Below, one piece after another: positions 24,190 to 32,700 of a stretch of DNA of 35,442 bases (position 1 is the stretch's first letter; each line of letters starts with the position of its first letter). The stretch comes from a bacterium (lineage in GTDB: Bacteria; Planctomycetota; Planctomycetia; Gemmatales; Gemmataceae). The stretch spans positions 1 to 35,442 of the forward strand of contig JAFKFQ010000276.1 of the NCBI GenBank assembly GCA_017308215.1, written 5' to 3'. Below the pieces are notes generated by a model. The model saw nothing but the letters and a program-made list of their open reading frames with translations, did not search any database and was not told where the DNA came from. Made by a program: the position numbers and the translations under genes.

Positions 24190-25932
24190 TCACTTCGCGC
24201 CGACCATCGCCTTCAGCCGATCCAGGCCGACGCGCTCGCAGTAGTCGCCGAAGAGTTCGCCGCCCTGCCGTTCATCGCGGAAAGCGGTGAAGATCGTCTT
24301 CAGCTTCGGGGCGATCTGCTCGATCGGCACCGAGTCCTGGAGCTCGCTGTTCAGCCGCCGGCCGAACGAGTCGCCGCCGATGTACAGCGTGTACTTCGTG
24401 CCGCCGCGGCCGACGAGGCCGACCTCGCTCTGGTACGGCCGGGCGCAGCCGTTCGGGCAGCCGGTCATGCGCACGCTGATCGGCTCCTTCTCCAGACCGA
24501 GCTCGGCGAGGATCGGCTCGAGCTGATCGACCACGGCGGGCATCGACCGCTCGCTCTCGGTGATCGCCAGCGGGCACGTCGGGATCGCCGGGCAGGCCAT
24601 GCTCCACTTCTGCACTTGGGTCAGCCCCTCCGGCCGCGGCACCCCGTACTCGCACAGCAGCGAATCGACCGTCCCCTTGTCGGCGGCGGCGATGTCGCAC
24701 AGGAGCACGTCCTGCTGCGTCGTCACGCGCACGCCGCACCCGACCTTCTTCACGATCTCGCGCAGGCCGGCGCGGAGGCGGAACGAGCCCTCGTCCTTCA
24801 CGCGGCCGTTTTCGACGCTCAGGCCGAGGAACCACTTCCCGTCGCCCTGCGGCTGCCAGCCGAGGTGCAGGTCGAGGCCGGTGATCGGCGCGTCAACGGG
24901 GGGGCGGAACGGCGTCTTCAGGTAGTCGCGGGCGAAGACCTCCCGGAACTTCTCGACGCCCCAGTCCTTCATCACGTACTTCAGCCGCGCCCGCTTCCGG
25001 TCGGCCCGGTTGCCGTGGTCGCGGAACAGCTTGATGATCCCCTCCGCCGCCGCCACCACCTCGTCCGGCTCGACGAAGCACACCGGCTGCGCCAGCAGCG
25101 GGTACGTGTCGGGCTTCGCATTGCTCTGCCCCTGGCCGCCGCCGGCGTACAGGTTGTACCCGACCGGCTTGCCGTCCGCGCCGCGGATGCAGAGGAAGCC
25201 GAGGCACTGGGCGAGGATGTCGGTGCAGTTGTCGTCCGGCAGCGCGAAGCCGACCTTGAACTTCCGCGGCAGATACGTGTTGCCGTAGATCGGCCCGTGG
25301 TCCTTCGGGCCGGCCGGGGCGGCGACCTTCTCGCCGTTCACCCACATCTCGTGGTAGGCGTGCCCGCCGGCCCGCGGCGCCAGGTGCGCCGCCACGGCGA
25401 GGGCCAGTTCCAGCATCTGCTTCCGCGCCGGGTCGTTGATCGGCGCCGGGCACGTCACCACGTTGCGGTTCACGTCACCGCACGCCCCGAGCGTCGAGAC
25501 GAGCGCGTCGTTGATCCCGCCGATGATCGACCGGAAGTCGCCCTTCAGGATGCCGTGGAACTGGATGCTCTGCCGCGTCGTGAACCGCAGGGTGCCGTTG
25601 GCGTACTGCTCGCAGAGGCGGTCCATTTCGAGGTACTGGTGCGGCGTCAGCACCCCGCCCGGCAGCTTGAGCCGGATCATGAACATGTACGCCTTGCCGA
25701 CGCCCGCCTTGTCGCGCTTCTTCCGCGCGTCGCGGTCCTCCTGCTGGTAGCTGCCGTGGAACTTGATGATGTTCTTGGCCTCTTCCGACAGGTGATCCAG
25801 CGCCGGGTCGTTGAGTTCGGCGAGAATCTTCCCGCGCAGAAACTGGCTGTTCTCCTTGATCGCCTCGACCGGCGACAGCTTCGGCTCGGCGGGCGTGTCG
25901 GTGGCGGGCGCAGGGGCTGTCTGGGTGGACAT
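24190..25932 (-). CDS. cysI: Sulfite reductase hemoprotein (beta subunit)
   Basis: A 580-residue cytoplasmic enzyme that reduces sulfite to sulfide with a siroheme coupled to a 4Fe-4S cluster. The cluster cysteines are C447, C453, C492 and C496 (ACPAIPTC, GCPNGCARPY), with the same spacing as E. coli CysI (434, 440, 479, 483). The siroheme-contact region TTRQSIQFHG and the KFKVGF loop are present. The segment PTCPLAI replaces the more usual PTCGLAL. There is no flavoprotein partner in the window, so ferredoxin or an unlinked CysJ would supply electrons. Start ATG 25932 (MSTQTAPAPATD) begins a disordered-looking leader. A siroheme biosynthesis gene lies at 34638. A hairpin is found just past the stop. 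Confidence 0.93.
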   Translation of the reverse strand: MSTQTAPAPATDTPAEPKLSPVEAIKENSQFLRGKILAELNDPALDHLSEEAKNIIKFHGSYQQEDRDARKKRDKAGVGKAYMFMIRLKLPGGVLTPHQYLEMDRLCEQYANGTLRFTTRQSIQFHGILKGDFRSIIGGINDALVSTLGACGDVNRNVVTCPAPINDPARKQMLELALAVAAHLAPRAGGHAYHEMWVNGEKVAAPAGPKDHGPIYGNTYLPRKFKVGFALPDDNCTDILAQCLGFLCIRGADGKPVGYNLYAGGGQGQSNAKPDTYPLLAQPVCFVEPDEVVAAAEGIIKLFRDHGNRADRKRARLKYVMKDWGVEKFREVFARDYLKTPFRPPVDAPITGLDLHLGWQPQGDGKWFLGLSVENGRVKDEGSFRLRAGLREIVKKVGCGVRVTTQQDVLLCDIAAADKGTVDSLLCEYGVPRPEGLTQVQKWSMACPAIPTCPLAITESERSMPAVVDQLEPILAELGLEKEPISVRMTGCPNGCARPYQSEVGLVGRGGTKYTLYIGGDSFGRRLNSELQDSVPIEQIAPKLKTIFTAFRDERQGGELFGDYCERVGLDRLKAMVGAK

Positions 25933-26154
25933 GGTCCGTCGGTTCCTGAACGCGGGACTCTACTGCATCGTCGGATGCGATACGTGTGTTGTAGCGGAAC
26001 CGGCCGGAATCGGAAGCGCAGTTCCCCGGCAATGTTTATCAGAAAAGTCAAGTATCGCCGCCGGAAGAACCGACACCTTGACCCGAAAGGCGGTTAGAGC
26101 AAGGCGGAAGGCGGTGAAGCATCACCCCGGATGGGTCCGATGAAGGGAGGCGAA

Positions 26155-26174
26155 CCGGGCGGGTGACCGCCCGG
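26155..26174 (+). promoter_or_regulatory. Hairpin with GTGA tetraloop before the 177-aa gene
   Basis: CCGGGCGG (26155-26162) and CCGCCCGG (26167-26174) form a perfect eight-base-pair stem closed by GTGA, a GNRA-type loop. It ends 13 bases before the GAGGA ribosome binding site of the 177-residue gene, so it could be a leader structure of the 26199-28527 operon. Confidence 0.4.
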
Positions 26175-26198
26175 ACTTCGAGGCTTCGAGGACTCCGC

Positions 26199-26732
26199 GT
26201 GAGTGACCGCACCGCCTCGCCACCGACCCTCGGGTTCCTCAGCGTACAGCAGGAACCTGCGGGCTGGGCCGGGTATTACCTCGTGACGAACGCCTGGGGC
26301 CGTCCGCTCGAATTCCGCCTGTCGTCCGCGGTACAGCCCAACCGCGTGCAGACGGCGCTGTACGGCCCGACGCTGCTCGACTACCTCCACGCCGACGTGA
26401 TCGGCAAAGCCCTCGTGGAGAAGACGGGCCTCAAGCCCGACCTGATCGTCACCGATTCGCCAACCGTCCTCGCCCTCCGCTCGCGGGTGGAGGTGCCGGT
26501 CGTGGCGCTGCGGCCGGACGCGGCGGTCCTGCCGCCCGAGACGCGCACGCTGACCCACCCGCGGGCGTCGGTCGCGCTGCTCCTCCCGGCCGCGTTCGCG
26601 GCCGACGAGTCGGCGCTGGTGGCGAAGCTCGACGCGGTCGACCCCGCGGTCGACCTGGCGGAGCCGTTCACGCGCATCCGCGAGGCCGTCGCCGAAACCC
26701 GCAAGCTGGGGGTGAGCGGCCGTGTCGCGTGA
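26199..26732 (+). CDS. Conserved-looking protein of unknown function, coupled to the SNF2 helicase
   Basis: A 177-residue soluble protein with no signal peptide or membrane span. The N-terminal half, LGFLSVQQEPAGWAGYYLVT and WGRPLEFRLSSAVQPNRVQ, then ALYGPTLLDYLHADVIGKAL, is strongly patterned like a conserved fold. The middle (LKPDLIVTDSPTVLALR) ends in a beta-strand-like run, and the C-terminus is Ala-rich and helical. I recall similar uncharacterised planctomycete proteins but cannot name a family. GTG 26199 is preceded by GAGGA at six bases; the frame is open to 26163, but that part codes for the hairpin. Its last 11 bases overlap the SNF2 start, so the two are co-translated and may work together. 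Confidence 0.78.
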   Translation: MSDRTASPPTLGFLSVQQEPAGWAGYYLVTNAWGRPLEFRLSSAVQPNRVQTALYGPTLLDYLHADVIGKALVEKTGLKPDLIVTDSPTVLALRSRVEVPVVALRPDAAVLPPETRTLTHPRASVALLLPAAFAADESALVAKLDAVDPAVDLAEPFTRIREAVAETRKLGVSGRVA

Positions 26733-28527
26733 CGATGAACTCGACCCGCCGCCGGTCCCGGTCGAGCTGCTGAACGCGCTCATCGACCAGCCGGCGGCCG
26801 CCGACCGCGCGCCGGCCCCGGTGGTCGATGTGCTGCCGCTCCCGCGCTTCGACCGGCCGCTGGAAACGGGCGTGCGCGAGGCGCGGCTGCTCACGGACTC
26901 GCCGTGGGTCCGCTCGGCCGGGCAATTGACTCTGACGGTGACGACTGAGGGCTGGAAGTTCCCCGCCCCGCCGCCCGAGTACACGCCGCCACCGCGAATG
27001 GCGTCCGAGCCCGCGATCGGGAAGCACGCGGTCGATCTGCCGACGCTCCCCGACGACCCGAACGCCGCAGCGAAGGCGCGCATCCGCCCGAAGCCGACGG
27101 CGGACACGGTGCTGTTCAAGGACCGCCTGCTGCTGCTCCTCCAACCGCCGCTCGACGGCCTGTTCGACGGCCGTCAACTGGCGGTGCCGTTCGAGCCATT
27201 CCCGTACCAGCTCGAAGGGATCGCGTTCCTGATGCCGCGCCACGCGGCGCTCCTCGCCGACGAAATGGGGCTGGGCAAAACCGCGCAGGCGATCCTGTCG
27301 CTGCGCCTGCTGTTCCACCAAGGCCAGATCCGGCAGGCGCTGCTCATCTGCCCGAAGCCGCTGATGCACAACTGGGCGCGCGAGCTCAAGCTGTGGGCGC
27401 CGGACCTCCCCTACGAGCCGTTCGACGGCGACGCCGAGCAGCGGCGGACGACGTGGCTCGTGTCGAACTGCCCGCTCAAGCTCATCAACTACGAGACCCT
27501 CACCCGCGACGCCGACCTCGCCGCCGACCCGCGCGTGTACTTCGACGCCGTCGTGCTCGACGAGGCGCAGCGGATCAAGAACAAGGAGTCGAAGACCGCC
27601 CAGACGGTGCGCTCGATCCGCCGCGGGCGGAGCTGGGCGATCTCCGGCACGCCGGTCGAGAACAGCCCCGACGACCTCGTGAACCTGTTCGCGTTCCTCG
27701 ACCCCGGCCGCATCCCGCCCGACACCCCGCCCAAGCACCTGCCGCGGTACACGTCCGACTGCATCCTGCGCCGCACCAAAGACCTCGTGCAGTCGGACAT
27801 GCCGCCGAAGACGTACCGCGACCTCGAGGTGGACCTCACCCCGGCGCAGCGGCAGGCGTACAGCCTCGCCGAGGAGGAGGGCGTCATCCACCTGAACGAG
27901 CTCGGCGAGACGATCAGCGTGCAGCACGTCTTCCAGCTCGTCATGCGGCTGAAGCAGATCTGCAACTTCGACCCGCTCACCGGCGAGAGCGCCAAGCTCG
28001 AGCAGCTCGTCACCGACATGGAGGAGGTGGCGGCGAGCGGGCGGAAGGCGATCGTGTTCAGCCAGTGGGTGGAGCCGCTGGAGGTGCTGGCGAAGGCGCT
28101 GGAGCCGTTCGGCCCGCTCCAGTACCACGGCCGCATCCCCCAGGCCGAGCGCACGCCGATCCTCGACCAGTTCAAGGCGGACCCGACGAAACACGTCATC
28201 CTGATGAGCTACGGTACGGGGAGCGTCGGGCTGAACCTCCAGTTCACGAACTACGTGTTCCTGTTCGACCGCTGGTGGAACCCGGCGATCGAGGACCAGG
28301 CGATCAACCGGGCGCACCGGGTCGGCCAGCGGCACCCGGTCACGGTGACGCGGTTCATCGCCGGCGACACCATCGAGCAGCGGATCGCGCTGATCCTGGA
28401 CCAGAAGCGGCAGGTGTTCCACGACCTGCTCGCGCAGGCCGACAAGCCGGCGACGCTCGGGCTGAATGAGGACGAGATCTTCGGGCTGTTCGACCTGAAG
28501 GCGCGGCCGAGGAGAGGGGCGGCGTGA
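26722..28527 (+). CDS. SNF2-family DNA-dependent ATPase/helicase
   Basis: A 601-residue cytoplasmic SWI2/SNF2-type motor. The helicase core shows motif I DEMGLGKT (180-187), motif II DEAQ (280-283) followed by RIKNKESK, motif III SGTPVEN, then in the second lobe IVFSQW, SYGTGSVGLNL and motif VI NRAHRVGQ. The N-terminal 150 residues, Pro-rich and without a recognisable zinc-binding SWIM domain, are distinct from those of the RapA and HepA groups. The start GTG 26722 lies inside the upstream gene (11-base overlap). Such standalone SNF2 proteins remodel protein-DNA complexes or act in repair or defence; the role here is open. It converges with the acetyltransferase gene, 35 bases away. Confidence 0.9.
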   Translation: MSRDDELDPPPVPVELLNALIDQPAAADRAPAPVVDVLPLPRFDRPLETGVREARLLTDSPWVRSAGQLTLTVTTEGWKFPAPPPEYTPPPRMASEPAIGKHAVDLPTLPDDPNAAAKARIRPKPTADTVLFKDRLLLLLQPPLDGLFDGRQLAVPFEPFPYQLEGIAFLMPRHAALLADEMGLGKTAQAILSLRLLFHQGQIRQALLICPKPLMHNWARELKLWAPDLPYEPFDGDAEQRRTTWLVSNCPLKLINYETLTRDADLAADPRVYFDAVVLDEAQRIKNKESKTAQTVRSIRRGRSWAISGTPVENSPDDLVNLFAFLDPGRIPPDTPPKHLPRYTSDCILRRTKDLVQSDMPPKTYRDLEVDLTPAQRQAYSLAEEEGVIHLNELGETISVQHVFQLVMRLKQICNFDPLTGESAKLEQLVTDMEEVAASGRKAIVFSQWVEPLEVLAKALEPFGPLQYHGRIPQAERTPILDQFKADPTKHVILMSYGTGSVGLNLQFTNYVFLFDRWWNPAIEDQAINRAHRVGQRHPVTVTRFIAGDTIEQRIALILDQKRQVFHDLLAQADKPATLGLNEDEIFGLFDLKARPRRGAA

Positions 28528-28531
28528 ACGT

Positions 28532-28551
28532 CCGGGGGCGGGTATCCCCGG
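28532..28551. terminator. Short GC hairpin between convergent genes
   Basis: CCGGGG (28532-28537) pairs with CCCCGG (28546-28551), five bases past the SNF2 stop and 12 bases from the acetyltransferase stop. There is no T run. Confidence 0.35.
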
Positions 28552-28562
28552 GTTGGGTGGGG

Positions 28563-29504
28563 TCAGGTCAGTTCCAACTCCAGCACCGGGAACCGGCCCT
28601 GTTCCTTGAAGTAGCGGGCGTAGAAGTTGAGCAGGTGCGGGGCGTCGGTCGGGCACTGGGCGGCCAGGGTCGCCACCGACCCCTCGGTCAGCTCCTGGTT
28701 GATCTCGGCGAGCAGCGCCAGCCCCGCCGGCAGCGCGTGCTCGGGCTTGATGACCACGTAGCTGAACAGGCCGTTCACCCGTTTGGAATTCAGTCCCTCC
28801 GTCCCGAATGCGCCCATGCGGAAGCACGGCGCGAGCGGGTCCACCTTCTTCACGTCCGCCCAGTTTGGGTTGTCCAGGCCGACGCCGACCGCGACCGGGC
28901 CGGTGCCGTGTGCCCCGTCCACGACCAGGAACGACTCCGCCGGGAAGTACGGGCTCGCAAAGACGTACCGCTCCAGCTGCTCGTCCGGCACCCGGATGAC
29001 CCCGCGGCCCATCTCGGCCAGTAACGGGATGTCGGCCCGGGTGAGTCGGCGGACCAGTTTGCCCCCGCGGTCGGCAATCGTCGGCAGGTCCACCGGGTCG
29101 GCGGCGTAGTTCACCACGTCACGGGCTTTCTGGAACCCGCGCGCGGCGAAGAACCCGAGTACCGCATCCCAGTCCCGGCGGTAGGCGGTGAGGAGTTTGC
29201 GGAGGCCGCGCTCGCGGGCCGCAGTGAGGGCCGCGACAAACAACTCCTCGACCGCCGCTTCGTACCCCTTGAGGCACCACGGGTAGCCGATCCGCCCCTG
29301 GTCCGCCTCCAGGACGCAGTACCCAACCACCTGGTCGTTCTCGACCGCGTAAAACCGGCTCCCGGGGTCGAACCCGCGGGCGCGGGTGCGCCGGCGGACG
29401 TCGTCCTCGGTGGCCGGCTTGAACCCGGGCAGCGCGAACGCCGCCCCGTTGTACAAGGCGGCCTGGGTGCGCTCGTCGCCGGGCTGGAAGGTGCGAACCG
29501 TCAC
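28563..29504 (-). CDS. GNAT-family N-acetyltransferase
   Basis: A 313-residue cytoplasmic protein. The first 150 residues are a GNAT acetyltransferase domain: VRTFQPGDERTQAALYN, RFYAVENDQVVGYCVLE (strand beta-4 region), AALTAARERGLRKLLTAYRR and GFFAARGFQKARDVVNY. The C-terminal half (from about residue 155) reads as a second, degenerate GNAT-like domain: LTRADIPLLAEMGRGVI, SFLVVDGAHGTGPVAVGVGL, LLNFYARYFKEQGRF. Tandem GNAT proteins of this size are common, and the acceptor is unknown. Start GTG 29504 (MTVRTFQPGDE) fits the family N-terminus but lacks a clear Shine-Dalgarno sequence; a promoter at 29553-29581 gives a leader of about 42 bases. Confidence 0.85.
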   Translation of the reverse strand: MTVRTFQPGDERTQAALYNGAAFALPGFKPATEDDVRRRTRARGFDPGSRFYAVENDQVVGYCVLEADQGRIGYPWCLKGYEAAVEELFVAALTAARERGLRKLLTAYRRDWDAVLGFFAARGFQKARDVVNYAADPVDLPTIADRGGKLVRRLTRADIPLLAEMGRGVIRVPDEQLERYVFASPYFPAESFLVVDGAHGTGPVAVGVGLDNPNWADVKKVDPLAPCFRMGAFGTEGLNSKRVNGLFSYVVIKPEHALPAGLALLAEINQELTEGSVATLAAQCPTDAPHLLNFYARYFKEQGRFPVLELELT

Positions 29505-29552
29505 GGAGGGAGAGTCCGGGTGCTGCGAGTCCGAATCTCATTCACAAAACAG

Positions 29553-29581
29553 ATCGTACCGCGCATCTCCGCCGCGGACAA
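29553..29581 (-). promoter_or_regulatory. Sigma-70-type promoter for the acetyltransferase
   Basis: On the minus strand, TTGTCC (29581-29576) and TACGAT (29558-29553) are separated by exactly 17 bases, each matching the consensus at four of six positions. The predicted start of transcription is near 29546. Confidence 0.42.
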
Positions 29582-29597
29582 CTCGGCCGTGTTGGGG

Positions 29598-29627
29598 TTG
29601 ACCCGGCGTTTCGGGCCGGCGTAGCAT
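29598..29627 (+). promoter_or_regulatory. Sigma-70-type promoter for the TPR protein
   Basis: TTGACC (29598-29603, five of six) and TAGCAT (29622-29627, four of six) are separated by 18 bases. Transcription would start near 29634, leaving a leader of about 84 bases before ATG 29718. It is back-to-back with the acetyltransferase promoter, with their -35 boxes 16 bases apart. Confidence 0.5.
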
Positions 29628-29717
29628 CCGCGGTCTGCCGGTCCGCGGAACAGGTCGGGGACTCGGGGCGCCGCCCACGCCGCCCCGCCGCGCCGGCGGC
29701 AGCACGGACGCCGGACC

Positions 29718-32700
29718 ATGCCGACGATCAACAAACGATTCCTCCTCAAGCTGGTCCTGGTCGTGCTCGGGCTGGCCGGCACGCTCGCCGCCGCCCACGC
29801 GCTCCAGGCCCGGAGAATCCCCGACGCGCTCCGCCGCCAGGCCGACCTCACGGCCGAGAACGGCAAGACCGATGCCGCGATCCGCTACCTGCGGCAGTAC
29901 CTGGAATTCGAGCCCGACGACATCGAGGCCCACGTCCGCCTCGTCGAGCTCATCAAGTCCCGCGCCACCGGCGGGCGGGGCCAGAACGAGCTGGTCTTCC
30001 TGTACGACAAGATCCTCCGCCTCGACCCGGACCGCGACGACACCCGCAAGCAGGCGCTCGCCCACTGTCTCAGGGTCGGGCGGTACTCCGACGCGGCCGC
30101 GCACGCCGATGCGCTCGTCAGGAAATTCCCGGACGACGGCGCGCTGTGGGGCCAACTCGGCACGGCGCAGCTCGGGCTGAACCAGACCGTCGAGGCCCGG
30201 ACGGCGTACGAGACGGCCATCACGAAGAACCCGACGGAGATGGCCGCCTACCAGCGGCTCGCGCAGCTGGTGTGGAAGAACCAGAGCGACACCGCCGGCG
30301 CCCGCGCCGTGCTCGGCCGCATGGTCGCGGCGCTGCCGCAGGAGCCGCAGGCGTACCTGATCCGCGCCAAGTTCGAGGCGTTCGTCGCCGAGGACGACGC
30401 CCGCGCCAACCGCGCCGGCGACCTCGACCTGGCCCTCCGCGACCTGCGGCGGATGCTCGAACTCGACCCCGAGAACGCCGACGGCTCGCTGCTCCTCGCC
30501 GAGCTCCTCCAGAAGGGGCGTGACATCCCGACGGCGCACGCCGTCCTCCGCGACGCGGCGAGCCTGTACCCGCGCGACCTGCGCCTCACCCGGGCGCTGG
30601 CGTGGCTCGAACTCATCCGCGGGAACGTCCCGGCCGCGCTCGCCGCACTGGAAGACGGCCTGCGGCACGCGCCCGACGGTCTCGACCTCCTCGTCCCGCT
30701 CGCCGACCTGCTCGTGCAGCAGGGCGACACCGCCCGCACCGCCGACATCCTCCGCCGGCTGGAGGCGAAGCGGCTCCCGCCGACGCAGGTGAAGTACCTC
30801 AAGGCGCGCCTCGCCATGCGGCAGGAGAAGTGGGCCGAGGCGATCGACCACCTGGAAAAGCTCCGCGCCGAGAGCACGAAACTGCCCGGCCTCGAAACGC
30901 AGTCGAACCTCCTCCTCGCCACCTGTTTCGAGCGGACCGGCGATTCGGACGGCCAGGAGAAGGCGCTCATGCGCGTCCTCGGCGCGGACCCGGCGCACGT
31001 CCCGGCGCGGCTCGGCGTCGCGCTGCTGTACCAGAACCTCGGCCGGTTCGACGACGCCGCGCGGGAACTCGACGCGGCCGTCACGTCGCCGCTCGCGCCC
31101 GGGATGGTGGTGACGCAGTGGGCGCGCACGAAGACGCACCGGCTGCGGAGCGGCGCGGCGGGGCCGGACGACGGGCGGAAGCTCGACGCGGCGCTGGTCG
31201 CGCTCGCCCCGCGGTTCGGGGCGGCGTCGAGCGAGCCGATCGTCCTGCGGGCCACCGCGGCGGCGGCGCAGGGGAAGTACGCCGAGGCGGCGCAGCTGCT
31301 CCGCAAGGAGGCGGCGCGCCGCCCCGGCGACACGCGCCTCTGGGCCGCACTCGCCCACGCCGCGGCCGACGCCACCGGCACCGCCGCGGGGCTCGCCGTC
31401 GTCGATGAGGCGCAGGCGGCGGCCGGCGACGGGCCGGACGTGCGCCTCGCCCGCGCCCGCCTCTACGCCCGCGAGCCGGGCCGCATCCGCCCCATCGCCC
31501 CGCTCGCCGACCACATCGACGGCTGGGCCGAGGCCGATCAGCAGCGCCTGCTCTACGGCCTCACCGACGTGTACGACGAACTCGGCGACCGGGGGAAGGT
31601 CGTCGAGATGGTCCGCGCCATCGCCGCCCGCCGCCCGACCGACGCCGCCGGGTGGCTGCGCGTCGCCGAGCGTGCGGCCGACGCCGGGAACGCGCCCGCG
31701 CTCGCCGAGGCGCGGGCGGCGCTGGCGAAGATCGAGGGCGAGACCGGCGTCTCGGTCCTGGTCTGCGACGCCCGTGTCGCAACGGACACAAGGGCCGCCG
31801 AGAAGCTAAGCGCCGCCGTCGGCGCGAACCCGAACCGCGCCGACGCCTGCCTCGTACTGGCCCGCGTCAAGGCCGACGCCGGCGACGCGAAGGAGGCGGT
31901 GCGGCTGGCCGAGCGTGCGTACCTCCTCGAGCCGACCGGCGTCGAGCCGGCGCGGGCGTGGGTGCTCGCGCTCATGAAGGCCGGCTCCGAAGATCAGGCG
32001 GCGAAGGCCGTCGCCCGCCTCGCCGCCGACCCGCGCTGGGCCGGCGAGCCGTTCCGCCGCCTCATGGCGGGCGTGATCGAGCGCGTCCCGCCGGCATCCG
32101 CCCCCGCGGTACTGGCGTGGTGCCGGCCGGCGATCGAGCGCGACCCGGACGGCCCGGCGTGGCTCGCCGCCCGCGCGCCGGCGGGCGCCGACGCCGTGCT
32201 GGCCGCCGCGGCCGCGGCGCCGACCGCCACCGCCGACGACTGGCTCCGCCTCGCCCTCCGCCACGCCGCGGCCGGGCGGCCGCAGCAGGTCGACGCCACG
32301 TTCACCGCCGCCCGCGGGAAGCTGAGCCCGTCGGCGTACTTCGCCGCCGCCGCGGTGTTCACCCAGTGCCCGGACGGCAAGGGCTGGACCCCGCCGGTCA
32401 CCGACCCGGCCGAGAAGCGGGCGTTCGCGCAGGCACAGCTCGCGGTCGCGCTGTCGCGGTCGGACGCCGACGCCGCCGTCCGCGTGCTCGAGGCGTTCGT
32501 CGCCGACACGGGCACACGCCCGGCCGACGCCGGCTGGGCGAAGCGAAACCTCGCCATGCTCCTCGCCTCGCGCGGCACGCCCGAGGGCCGCACCCGCGCC
32601 GCGGGGCTGCTCGCCGATGCGAACGGCGGCGGGGCGACGGTCGAAGACCTGCGCGCGACCGCCGGCGTGCTGACCACGCTCGCCCGCTACCTGGAGGGCG

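Noticed and set aside
29538..31514. Long open frame of 658 codons on the minus strand, plus several others of more than 500 codons (for example minus 15000-17027 and plus 9244-12156)
   Set aside because: They lie opposite or across the TPR, amidase, SecA-like and folK genes, are Arg/Pro/Ala-rich without family motifs, and arise because stop codons are rare in GC-rich DNA.
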